A stretch of DNA of 9,142 nt from Sulfurovum sp. (GTDB lineage Bacteria > Campylobacterota > Campylobacteria > Campylobacterales > Sulfurovaceae): positions 1 through 9,142 of the forward strand of contig JALSSQ010000237.1 of NCBI GenBank assembly GCA_026984165.1. The letters are read 5' to 3'. Both the position numbers and the translations under genes were made by a program. The number at the start of each line of letters is the position of its first letter. Position 1 is the stretch's first letter. The notes beneath the pieces are model-generated. The model saw only the letters and a program-made list of their open reading frames with translations. It had not been told where the DNA came from and ran no database searches. Shown one piece after another: positions 1-6,137 of this stretch.

Positions 1-823
1 CTCCAAAACCAGCTTTTTCTACGATGTCACGCGTGAGAGCATCTACCTTTTTGGCTTTCATGCCAGAGCGTGCTTTGGCTATGGCATTGTCATGGGCTTT
101 AAGTACCGTGTCATAGGCTTTTTGTATCTTTTTGCGTTTATAGCTTTGGTGCGTGTCGAACATAAAGTACTTGTCTGCCTGTGCCGTACGTGTTCTATCG
201 GAACAGTAACGCTTGTACTTCAGCCCTGCATCTACCAAAAGTAGGTCATTTTTTTCTAACACGGTAGAGGTTGGTAGGGCATGTGGTTTGGCTGCATTTT
301 TGTTAATGGCAACGATGGGATCAAAACTAAGCTCATACTTCCCAAAATCACCCAAAATACCTTTTGCCATGTGGGTTAGTGTATATTCATCTTTACCAAA
401 ACCATTTTTTCTAAACTCTTTTGCCAAGTGTTTGAAAGCTTTTGCCCCAAGTTTCGCAGCCTTTGCGATGATTTTGAGCTCATCATCAGTTTTGATGATG
501 CGTTTTTTATGCGAAAAGTCCAACACAGGCTTAAATGTCACCTTAACATTGCTGCGTATTCGCTCAAAACCATCCACGCTCCACTCTTTTGGGTCAAAAA
601 TGACTTTTTTGACTTTCGCTTTTTTGAATAACTTCACCGCTTTTTTATACAGGTCACTCTCTATAATTACTTGTGCACCTAGCACATTTTCATTTGCATC
701 CAGCCTGTAACGGCTGTCAGTAATAAAAAATGCCTCTTTGCCTAAACGCAGGTAAAGTGCATTGTCACAACTGTAACCGCATTCATAATAGATAGCATTT
801 TCGTCTTTGAGCATATAGTTCAT
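1..823 (-). CDS. Xaa-Pro aminopeptidase (M24 family), 3' end beyond the window
   Basis: Reading from ATG at 823 down to the left edge gives 274 residues with no stop, so the C-terminus lies outside the window. Residues about 1-105 look like a short creatinase-type N-terminal domain, and about 110 onward is the pita-bread peptidase M24 fold. Visible active-site residues are His181 in KPHALPTS, Asp198 in LLLVDAG and Asp209 in CSDRTRT, the usual first His and two metal-binding Asp residues. The later HxxGH-type His and the two Glu ligands would be off the edge. The family removes the N-terminal residue from peptides with proline second, using two metal ions in the cytoplasm. An AAGG ribosome site lies 9 nt before the start. 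It follows aroQ by 67 nt, an order known in Helicobacter and relatives. The family assignment is firm; PepP versus PepQ (prolidase) specificity cannot be told from this part. Confidence 0.9.
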   Translation of the reverse strand, partial: MNYMLKDENAIYYECGYSCDNALYLRLGKEAFFITDSRYRLDANENVLGAQVIIESDLYKKAVKLFKKAKVKKVIFDPKEWSVDGFERIRSNVKVTFKPVLDFSHKKRIIKTDDELKIIAKAAKLGAKAFKHLAKEFRKNGFGKDEYTLTHMAKGILGDFGKYELSFDPIVAINKNAAKPHALPTSTVLEKNDLLLVDAGLKYKRYCSDRTRTAQADKYFMFDTHQSYKRKKIQKAYDTVLKAHDNAIAKARSGMKAKKVDALTRDIVEKAGFG

Positions 824-853
824 AAAAGATGACCTTTAGGTAATTTGGAGTAT

Positions 854-874
854 CTCCCACCTCTGGGAGGAGGT
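854..874. other. Intercistronic inverted repeats between aroQ and the aminopeptidase gene
   Basis: CTCCCA (854-859) pairs with TGGGAG (864-869) across a 4-nt loop. Alternatively ACCTC (859-863) pairs with GAGGT (870-874) across 6 nt. The two pairings exclude each other. Neither is followed by a T-run on either strand, so it is not a standard terminator. It may tune RNA processing or translation between the two genes, or it may be chance. Confidence 0.35.
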
Positions 875-890
875 AAGAAGAAGGGTTGTG

Positions 891-1367
891 TTATTTCTGT
901 TGTGCTTTTGCTTGTTGTTCTTTCATCATTTTTACTTCGTTGAGTATCTGAGTCATTCCCACCATCGCCAAGTGATACCCAAATGGTCCCATACCCGAGA
1001 TTTGCCCTGCACATACAGGAGCTGTCAGTGAAGTATGTCTAAACTCTTCTCTCTGGTAGATGTTAGAAAGGTGTACTTCAAGTGTAGGTATTTGTACTGC
1101 AGCAATGGCATCACGAATAGCGATAGATGTATGTGTATATGCCGCAGGATTGATGATGATACCATCAGCATCTCCCATACACTCTTGAATCCTATCTACT
1201 ATCTCACCTTCTAAATTGGACTGAAAAAATTCAATCTCAATTTTGTTTTGCTCAGCAAATGCTTTCATTTGAGAGTGAATATCTTCTAATTTCATTGGAC
1301 CATAGACGTTTTGTTCTCTGTGACCTAGCATATTTAAGTTTGGACCTTGGATGACTACTATTTTCAT
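891..1367 (-). CDS. aroQ: Type II 3-dehydroquinate dehydratase
   Basis: This 158-residue protein is a complete type II dehydroquinase, which converts 3-dehydroquinate to 3-dehydroshikimate in the shikimate pathway; the family forms a dodecamer in the cytoplasm. The N-terminal GPNLNMLGHRE block carries the lid arginine Arg17, followed by the catalytic Tyr22 in VYG. Asn73 begins NPAAYTHTSIAIRDA, His99 lies in EVHLSNI, and Arg110 in EEFRHTS. These match the catalytic Tyr22, His102 and Arg113 positions known for the Helicobacter pylori enzyme. The length is normal for the family. The ATG is preceded by AAGG with 8 nt spacing. It is the first gene of a minus-strand unit with the M24 peptidase. In Campylobacter the gene divergent from aroQ is the aminofutalosine deaminase gene; here that partner has moved to 8892. 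Confidence 0.97.
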   Translation of the reverse strand: MKIVVIQGPNLNMLGHREQNVYGPMKLEDIHSQMKAFAEQNKIEIEFFQSNLEGEIVDRIQECMGDADGIIINPAAYTHTSIAIRDAIAAVQIPTLEVHLSNIYQREEFRHTSLTAPVCAGQISGMGPFGYHLAMVGMTQILNEVKMMKEQQAKAQQK

Positions 1368-1387
1368 TAATTTACCTTATGTATATA

Positions 1388-1429
1388 TTTTGGTATTATT
1401 TTATCCAAATAGTTTGAAAATGAGGCAAA
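1388..1429. promoter_or_regulatory. Possible overlapping divergent promoters between aroQ and the 1430 micro-ORF
   Basis: On the minus strand TAAAAT (1398-1403) could be the -10 of aroQ; on the plus strand TATTAT (1394-1399) could be a -10 firing rightward toward 1430. No convincing -35 box is visible for either, which is common in Campylobacterota. A small palindrome, TTTGG (1389-1393) and CCAAA (1405-1409) with 11 nt between, surrounds both boxes. No terminator is visible for the epimerase gene that ends at 1446, so aroQ could also receive readthrough. Confidence 0.35.
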
Positions 1430-1465
1430 ATGAAGATACATACGTCTAAATATTGTATGAAGTAA
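1430..1465 (+). pseudogene. Eleven-codon ORF, possible relic of the mqnX start
   Basis: A GAGG ribosome site (1422-1425) precedes ATG at 1430; the ORF reads MKIHTSKYCMK and stops at 1465. It overlaps the 3' end of the epimerase gene on the other strand. Its first bases, ATGAAGATACATAC after an aggca, closely resemble the start of the amidohydrolase gene at 8892, ATGAAAATCATAC, also after aggca, with one substitution and one extra base. Because mqnX is normally divergent from aroQ in relatives, this may be a decapitated copy left when the accessory block was inserted. It could also be a leader peptide or chance; the match is short. Confidence 0.3.
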
Positions 1466-2273
1466 GCAGTCTATCTATCTCTTCATACTCAAAAACAAAA
1501 CCTTTCTCCTCTATAGCTTTAGGATATACATCTTTAGAATCTAGCAAAACAGATGCACCTTCACCATAAAGTACTTTTAATACAAACGCAGGTAAAGGTA
1601 GCAATGTAGGTCTTCGTAATGCTTTTCCTAGTGATTTTGTAAAAGTTGTATTGCTCACAGGCTTAGGTGTGACAGCATTGAATATGCCTTCATGTTTGTG
1701 TTGTACTAAAAATTGATACATACGCATCAAATCTGATAGTGCTATCCAACTCATCATCATTTCACCACTGCCTATAATACCACCCATACCTAATTTAAAG
1801 GGTAAAAGCATCTTCTTTAACGCACCACCTTCTTTACCCAAGACAACTCCAAAACGTAGTATAGCTGTAAGTTTTACACATTTTCTTGCTTCAGCTTCCC
1901 ATGCTTGACATAATGTACCTAGAAAATCACTATCCAATTGTGTACTTTTCTCATCACATGACGTAGAGTTAGGATAAATGCCTATAGCAGAGGTAGAAAT
2001 GAAGTACGAAACATGACTACGGTTTATGGCAGATACTAGTCTCTTCGTGGTTTCTATTCTGCTACGATAGAGTACCTTTTTATATGTTTCACTCCATCGC
2101 TTTACTATAGGAGCACCGGCAAGGTTTATGACCACATCTACACTTTCTAGTTTTCTAATAATCTCAGCTTCACTGTCATCTCTTTTGATGACGACACACT
2201 CTCTAAAATGTTTCTGTATCTCTTGACCTACAAATCCACTGGCTCCTGTGAGGGCTATTTTTTTCTCAATCAT
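1446..2273 (-). CDS. TIGR01777-type SDR epimerase (YfcH/SDR39U1-like)
   Basis: The protein is 275 residues from the ATG at 2273. This start is chosen over an upstream in-frame ATG at 2306 because GGAGG (2282-2286) sits 8 nt before it and because the NAD(P)-binding motif then falls at the N-terminus: Gly10-x2-Gly13-x2-Gly16 in LTGASGFVG. Further family blocks are NLAGAPI (50-56), STSAIGIYP (93-101), the CQAWEAEA helix (122-129), RFGVVLGKEGGALKKML (140-156) and the GSGEMMMSWIALSDL substrate-pocket segment (168-182). The C-terminal 210-262 segment matches the DUF1731 tail of the family. It is about 20 residues shorter than usual, mainly in the segment after the first Rossmann strands (about 28-45). 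Members are extended SDRs of unknown substrate. It ends within 80 bp of aroQ and lies 14 nt after the DUF2007 gene, so they probably share a transcript. Confidence 0.9.
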   Translation of the reverse strand: MIEKKIALTGASGFVGQEIQKHFRECVVIKRDDSEAEIIRKLESVDVVINLAGAPIVKRWSETYKKVLYRSRIETTKRLVSAINRSHVSYFISTSAIGIYPNSTSCDEKSTQLDSDFLGTLCQAWEAEARKCVKLTAILRFGVVLGKEGGALKKMLLPFKLGMGGIIGSGEMMMSWIALSDLMRMYQFLVQHKHEGIFNAVTPKPVSNTTFTKSLGKALRRPTLLPLPAFVLKVLYGEGASVLLDSKDVYPKAIEEKGFVFEYEEIDRLLTSYNI

Positions 2274-2287
2274 CACTATATCCTCCA

Positions 2288-2701
2288 CTACCATTTGTAT
2301 CCACAACTATTACATTTCATATACTCTGGTGTTTTTCTATTGAATCCTGTTCCAAAAATAGCTCCTAAAACAGCATACACAAACATCTTAACTTGCCCCA
2401 TATAGTCTCGATTAACATCCAAAGATTGACATTCTGGACACACATGACCTGATTCTACCTTTAAATTATCATAATAGTTTTGTATGATGGGTTCTGCCTT
2501 ATCGATGTCTGAATTTAAAATCAACAATTTTATACCACCTGATATCACACTATCCACAGGTGTTAATGAGCTAAATTGTTCATCCAATATACTTACTTCT
2601 ATATCTTCTACTTCCAACAAAGCACGTAAAATATGGGCATCACTGACAGTAAAAAATCGTGCCACTTCTATAAATGCTTGTTGCTTTTTTTTTGCATCCA
2701 T
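2288..2701 (-). CDS. DUF2007 protein with C-terminal zinc ribbon
   Basis: In this 137-residue protein, residues about 10-80 match DUF2007 (small domain described as a putative signal-transducing fold): a helix reading DAHILRALLEVEDIEVSILDE, then the SGGIKLLIL strand and a DIDKAEPII helix. A second part holds two CxxC pairs, Cys88/Cys91 (CPEC) and Cys130/Cys133 (CNSC), forming a probable zinc ribbon. The two knuckles are separated by about 38 residues that include a hydrophobic stretch (about 106-120), which may be a short membrane-dipping segment or simply a buried insert. The ribosome site is weak. The gene lies 22 nt after the secreted-protein gene and 14 nt before the epimerase. The domain calls are solid; the biological role is unknown. 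Confidence 0.8.
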   Translation of the reverse strand: MDAKKKQQAFIEVARFFTVSDAHILRALLEVEDIEVSILDEQFSSLTPVDSVISGGIKLLILNSDIDKAEPIIQNYYDNLKVESGHVCPECQSLDVNRDYMGQVKMFVYAVLGAIFGTGFNRKTPEYMKCNSCGYKW

Positions 2702-2723
2702 ACTGCTATCTTTATAGGTGCCA

Positions 2724-3635
2724 CTACTTTATATCCAATGTAATAACACCGCCTTTTCCAATGGCTATAAATGCTTTATTCTCTTCTTCATTTATAAAAA
2801 AAGAATTACCGTTGGATACTTTGTAACTATCTATTACTATAGGAGTATGATATTGACTATGCATAGCAATGACTTCTAAACTATCATTATGTAGTAAAAA
2901 AAGCCTTTCTCCATCGGAAGATAAAACCATATCCTTAATTATTTTTTCAGAATAGTAAACGGTAGAAGGAGTAAAGTTTAAATAATTTTTATCTATGCTA
3001 CTAATAGCTCTACCGTTAGATATAAGTATCGTATCTCCATTTTTTGATTTGGTTATCATTTTTGCGTATTCATTATCATGAATTTCAATTTCAGAAAGAT
3101 AACCAGAACCTCTTACAAGAAATGCATTGACTGCCAAGATACTATTGTCACTTTCAAACTCTTGTAAATCTTTTTCTAAATCACGTGTATTGGCTTTCCA
3201 TGTTCCATCTTTTACAGAGGTACCTAACCCATGGTGTATATACGTCTTGCTAGTATTTATACCATAGTCTCTATCTACAGGTGTGTAATAAAGATATCTA
3301 TGCCCTTTTTTGGTTTTAACAGAGATGTATATAACAAAGTCTTCATCAAATCGTGCTCTCCAAGTAATTTTTGTACCCATAATATTATTCCATGCTTTTT
3401 CTCCACTCCAGCTACCTAAGATATAGCCATTTTTTGTGCCTTCTCCTTTTAATTCCATAACGGGACGACCATGTATCTCATCTTCGACAACCTTAATGGT
3501 CGCTCCACTTGGCGTAGAATCATAGACTCTCCATTTTGATGCATCCATATGATCATAATAATTCTGATATGTAGTCGCAGAAACCGTAATACTCAATGTA
3601 GCTATTAAAAATAGCAAATTTATTGTTTTCTTCAT
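2724..3635 (-). CDS. Secreted beta-rich protein: jelly-roll-like domain plus short propeller-like tail
   Basis: The start is the ATG at 3635, preceded by GAAGGA at the correct distance; an in-frame ATG at 3671 lacks a good site. The 303-residue product begins with a Sec signal peptide (MKK, hydrophobic core 7-18, cleavage likely after SVSA-type residue 20; no lipobox). Residues about 25-185 are a beta-rich segment with many aromatics (ITWRARFDEDFVIYISV, RYLYYTPVD, YIHHGLG, ILAVNAFLVRGSGYL), of a kind that recurs in large secreted proteins of Sulfurovum-like bacteria and resembles a carbohydrate-binding sandwich. This is recollection, not a search result. Residues about 195-303 carry repeats in which a buried strand is followed by SSDGERLFLLHNDSLEVI or EEENKAFIAIGKGGVITLD, typical of LVIVD/beta-propeller blades, but only two or three blades are present. 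It may be a shortened version of a longer propeller protein. Function unknown; periplasmic or exported. Confidence 0.7.
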   Translation of the reverse strand: MKKTINLLFLIATLSITVSATTYQNYYDHMDASKWRVYDSTPSGATIKVVEDEIHGRPVMELKGEGTKNGYILGSWSGEKAWNNIMGTKITWRARFDEDFVIYISVKTKKGHRYLYYTPVDRDYGINTSKTYIHHGLGTSVKDGTWKANTRDLEKDLQEFESDNSILAVNAFLVRGSGYLSEIEIHDNEYAKMITKSKNGDTILISNGRAISSIDKNYLNFTPSTVYYSEKIIKDMVLSSDGERLFLLHNDSLEVIAMHSQYHTPIVIDSYKVSNGNSFFINEEENKAFIAIGKGGVITLDIK

Positions 3636-3661
3636 TTTTATTCCTTCGTATAATATTTTTA

Positions 3662-3685
3662 ATAAGAACAACTATTTGTTCTTAT
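3662..3685. repeat. Perfect 10-bp inverted repeat, probable operator
   Basis: ATAAGAACAA (3662-3671) and TTGTTCTTAT (3676-3685) are exact reverse complements separated by CTAT. No T-run follows on either strand, so it is not a terminator. It lies 27-50 nt upstream of the start of the secreted-protein gene (minus strand), directly downstream of a candidate -10 box, and would overlap the transcription start. That position suits a repressor operator or a hairpin in the 5' leader. Confidence 0.6.
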
Positions 3686-3687
3686 CA

Positions 3688-3717
3688 ATAATATCAATTC
3701 TTTCAAGATTATAACAA
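3688..3717 (-). promoter_or_regulatory. Candidate promoter for the secreted-protein/DUF2007/epimerase genes
   Basis: Read on the minus strand: TTGTTA (3712-3717), an 18-nt spacer, then TATTAT (3688-3693). The transcription start would fall inside or at the edge of the 10-bp palindrome. A second AT-rich box (TATTATAC) nearer the gene has no spaced -35. Confidence 0.45.
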
Positions 3718-3739
3718 ACCAATCACTCTTACCAAAGGA

Positions 3740-3756
3740 TCGGGAATTATTCCCGA
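3740..3756. repeat. GC-capped hairpin downstream of the small membrane protein gene
   Basis: TCGGGAA (3740-3746) pairs with TTCCCGA (3750-3756) around a 3-nt loop. It lies 30-46 nt past the stop at 3786 on the minus strand. Only a TTT follows the stem there, so it would be a weak terminator; it may instead be a REP-like element or an RNA-stabilising hairpin. The rest of the 150-bp gap between the two minus-strand genes holds the promoter and palindrome listed separately. Confidence 0.5.
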
Positions 3757-3785
3757 CTAAAGGGTGCGGGGTTGTTGATTTACTA

Positions 3786-4010
3786 TTACCCAAACAACGT
3801 CAACACAAACAAAATTTTCTCCATCGGCTTAGGGAACAAAAATCCAAGTACCGCAAACCCAATCGCCCCTCCAAAGGCATAGGTACCAATCTCCTCAGAA
3901 CTTATCCCTCCCGAAAACATTAGCACTGCTATAGGGGTGACAAATGTACCTATCAGTGCTGCTAAAATCATGGTAATTAGTCTGCCGTAAATAGTAGGTC
4001 TCTTTTTCAT
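3786..4010 (-). CDS. Small hydrophobic membrane protein
   Basis: The protein has 74 residues, with a basic start (MKKRPTIYGR), a first membrane helix at about 11-33, a polar turn GGISSEEIG, and a second hydrophobic stretch from about 44 to the end, broken by FPKPMEK into two short segments. The basic N-terminus suggests it is cytoplasmic. An AGGTAAG ribosome site overlaps the stop of the lipoprotein gene, which ends 8 nt upstream, so translation is probably coupled. It is the last gene of the DUF2089-LemA-TPM operon and may be a membrane partner of that system. No family was recognised. Confidence 0.7.
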   Translation of the reverse strand: MKKRPTIYGRLITMILAALIGTFVTPIAVLMFSGGISSEEIGTYAFGGAIGFAVLGFLFPKPMEKILFVLTLFG

Positions 4011-4018
4011 ATGCTTAC

Positions 4019-5431
4019 CTATGGTGCTATCCCTCGTCGTGTTTCATAACGCACTTCGACATTTGGATTGAGAATGTCATCAAACTTGTAGGTCTCTTTT
4101 CCATTAAGATAATAATGTTCCAAAATTACAGTTGCTATCTCCCCACTTGGTACACTGTTAAGATAATCTATAATCTCAGAAATCGTCACATTCTCTTTGC
4201 GACTCGCACCATCACCAAAGCCATAAATTTTATCATATCCATTAAAATCAAGACGCACATATGCCGCTCCTCCTGGCAATGCATATTTAATCCAACAACG
4301 AGCATTTTCTTTTTTATCTCCAGGATGCAGATAGCCACCACAAGTATATTTCCAACGAAATTTTTCCCATTCAGTATAATTTTTTGCCTTTCTAGGATAG
4401 CCATTACCATCAAAACCATACCCATCAAACGCAAACGCATAATACATTCCCTCTTTTTTTAGACGCTCTTCGAGATTAAAATGCCATTGCATATCAACAT
4501 TAAATCCAATGGTCTGTGCCATGGTTGCAATATCAAGTCTCCATACTCCCTGCTCTTTTTTGAAAAAATATGGTGCACATTTTCTATGCTTATCATAGGG
4601 ACGATGTGCAAGTACCGCATGCATATTATCCTCAGCATACAGTACCTCACCTCCTGTACATCTCGATAAAGTATCGACTTCATGGTCTTGATTGATTGTC
4701 GTCACTGTCCATTGACGGAAAAATGCTTTGGTCGAGTCAGTATAAATGTCCAGATTAGGGTTACGGTTGTGCTTTTTAAGTACATCTAAATACTTCTGTA
4801 ACACTTTCTTGGGTGCATCAGTACTGTTAACTGCGACCACATCACCCTTTTTTGCATCTATGTCTTTCACCTCAATGTGTGCCTTAGTCTTAGCCCCTGC
4901 TCCTATGGATTTACTCTCCATAGGTGGCATGAACTCTTTGCCATCTCGTGCTTCATAGGCTCTGTCTGAGATGAGTTCTGCTGCGGCATAAATGGCATCT
5001 GCAAACTTGCCATCTCTAAAGTAAGGTACAAACCCCTTACGTTCTATGTAGGAGACAAAGGCATCGGTATACACAGGCTCTAATGCCATTGAAACTTCTA
5101 GCCTTACTTTGTCTTGCAGTGTATTGACCACCATAAGTATCGCTTTTCCACTTTGTGAGCGACTATTTTCCTGTAGTTTGGCAAACTCTTTGTTGGCATA
5201 GCTGTCTATGTCTACGTCATCACTGGTGGTAATGGTACGAAAGTCTATGTCAAACTCCGTAATGAGGTGTCCGTTAAAGTCTCTGTACTGTTGCATAAAC
5301 TTATCATTATCTAGTACAACATAGGCATTATCTATAATGATGTTACTCGTATCTATACTTTCTTTTTCATCTACTTTACTGTTACATCCTACTATCAATA
5401 CTACTGCCAAAAGGCTCAAAATCATTTTCAT
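4019..5431 (-). CDS. TPM-domain lipoprotein with a large uncharacterised C-terminal region
   Basis: The protein is 470 residues. The N-terminus is a lipoprotein signal (MKMILSLLAVVLIVGC), with the lipid-modified Cys at 16 followed by Asn, so it is probably carried to the outer membrane or held in the periplasm. Residues about 35-160 match the TPM domain (TPM_phosphatase, YgcG-like): the core strand GKAILMVVN (95-103), RLEVSMALEPVYTDAF (110-125) and the GFVPYFRDGKFADAIYAA helix (133-150). Residues about 165-470 are not recognised. They hold four cysteines (258, 285, 364, 379), which could form disulfides in the periplasm, a Gly/Tyr-rich stretch (332-345), and a globular, soluble composition. 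The gene begins 1 nt after the LemA stop, with AGGA inside the LemA end, so the two are tightly coupled. LemA/TPM pairs are widespread and assumed to work together at the envelope; their reaction is unknown. Confidence 0.8.
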   Translation of the reverse strand: MKMILSLLAVVLIVGCNSKVDEKESIDTSNIIIDNAYVVLDNDKFMQQYRDFNGHLITEFDIDFRTITTSDDVDIDSYANKEFAKLQENSRSQSGKAILMVVNTLQDKVRLEVSMALEPVYTDAFVSYIERKGFVPYFRDGKFADAIYAAAELISDRAYEARDGKEFMPPMESKSIGAGAKTKAHIEVKDIDAKKGDVVAVNSTDAPKKVLQKYLDVLKKHNRNPNLDIYTDSTKAFFRQWTVTTINQDHEVDTLSRCTGGEVLYAEDNMHAVLAHRPYDKHRKCAPYFFKKEQGVWRLDIATMAQTIGFNVDMQWHFNLEERLKKEGMYYAFAFDGYGFDGNGYPRKAKNYTEWEKFRWKYTCGGYLHPGDKKENARCWIKYALPGGAAYVRLDFNGYDKIYGFGDGASRKENVTISEIIDYLNSVPSGEIATVILEHYYLNGKETYKFDDILNPNVEVRYETRRGIAP

Positions 5432-5432
5432 C

Positions 5433-6137
5433 TTATATTCCTATATCAAATTTTTTGTGGGCTTGTGCTTCTGCCTTGAAGTACTCTTTTGCTTTAAAGT
5501 CAGCCATATTTGCTACCCACTTTGCAGGTATTCTACGTATATAGCCATTGTATTCACTCACTTTATCGTTAAACATCATGCGTGTGATGTTTATTCTGTT
5601 TTCACTGCCTTCTATTTGTGACTGTAGCTGTAAAAAGTGCTCTGAAGATTTTAGTTCAGGGTAACGCTCTGAGACAAGCATCATTTTGCCTATGGCACTT
5701 TGTAAAGCACTATTGGCTTGTGCCAACACCTTTGCATCGGCACTATTTTTTAACGCTGTTTGTACCTTCGCTCTAAGTGCTGTCACTTCGGTAAATACCT
5801 CTTTTTCATGCTTGGCATACTGCTTGACAACTTTTACGAGGTTTGGTAGTAAATCAAGCTTTCGTTGTAAGTTACTCTCTACTTGTGACCACGCAGTTTT
5901 CGTATTTTCTTCTTTTGTGACTATGCCATTGTACGAAACCAGCAATGTCGCGACCAAAGCTAGCACCACAACACCTGTAATCATACGACCATAAGACCTA
6001 GGTTCGCCCATCTCCTCTTCTATGAACGTATCATCTACTTCACTTTCGTTATGTAATGTATCAGAAAGCTGTTCTGCCTGAGCATCACTCACCAAACCTT
6101 TTTCTTGTAGTTCTTCTATTTTGTCTCTATATTTCAC
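5433..6137 (-). CDS. lemA: LemA family membrane protein with N-terminal extension
   Basis: In this 234-residue protein one membrane helix (about 51-69, GVVVLALVATLLVSYNGIV) is followed by the LemA coiled-coil domain: NTKTAWSQVESNLQRKLDLLPNLV (78-101), VVKQYAKHEKEVF, and a long helix ending in FNDKVSEYNGYIRRIP. Unusually, about 50 residues precede the helix, where LemA proteins commonly begin almost directly with it. This extension has a short two-helix, SHOCT-like motif (KIEELQEKGLVSDAQAEQL, residues 6-24) and an acidic linker. The start is GTG at 6137, set by GGGAG 7 nt upstream, and it overlaps the DUF2089 gene by 11 nt. The downstream neighbour is the TPM lipoprotein. The family call is secure; its role in the envelope is not known precisely. 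Confidence 0.92.
   Translation of the reverse strand: MKYRDKIEELQEKGLVSDAQAEQLSDTLHNESEVDDTFIEEEMGEPRSYGRMITGVVVLALVATLLVSYNGIVTKEENTKTAWSQVESNLQRKLDLLPNLVKVVKQYAKHEKEVFTEVTALRAKVQTALKNSADAKVLAQANSALQSAIGKMMLVSERYPELKSSEHFLQLQSQIEGSENRINITRMMFNDKVSEYNGYIRRIPAKWVANMADFKAKEYFKAEAQAHKKFDIGI

Noticed and set aside
213..710. A 165-codon plus-strand ORF opposite the aminopeptidase gene
   Set aside because: It has no ribosome site or recognisable domain and lies antisense to a gene with clear M24 motifs; its composition follows from reverse translation of that gene.
820..1014. A minus-strand 64-codon ORF overlapping the end of aroQ
   Set aside because: It lies out of frame inside aroQ's 3' end and the gap; the content is low complexity and no homologue comes to mind.
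3662..3756. Rho-independent terminators at the two hairpins
   Set aside because: Neither stem is followed by a T-run on either strand, so a standard intrinsic terminator is not supported.
5686..5994. A 102-codon plus-strand ORF opposite lemA
   Set aside because: It is antisense to the LemA domain, with a Cys/Ser/Thr-rich composition typical of a shadow frame and no ribosome site.
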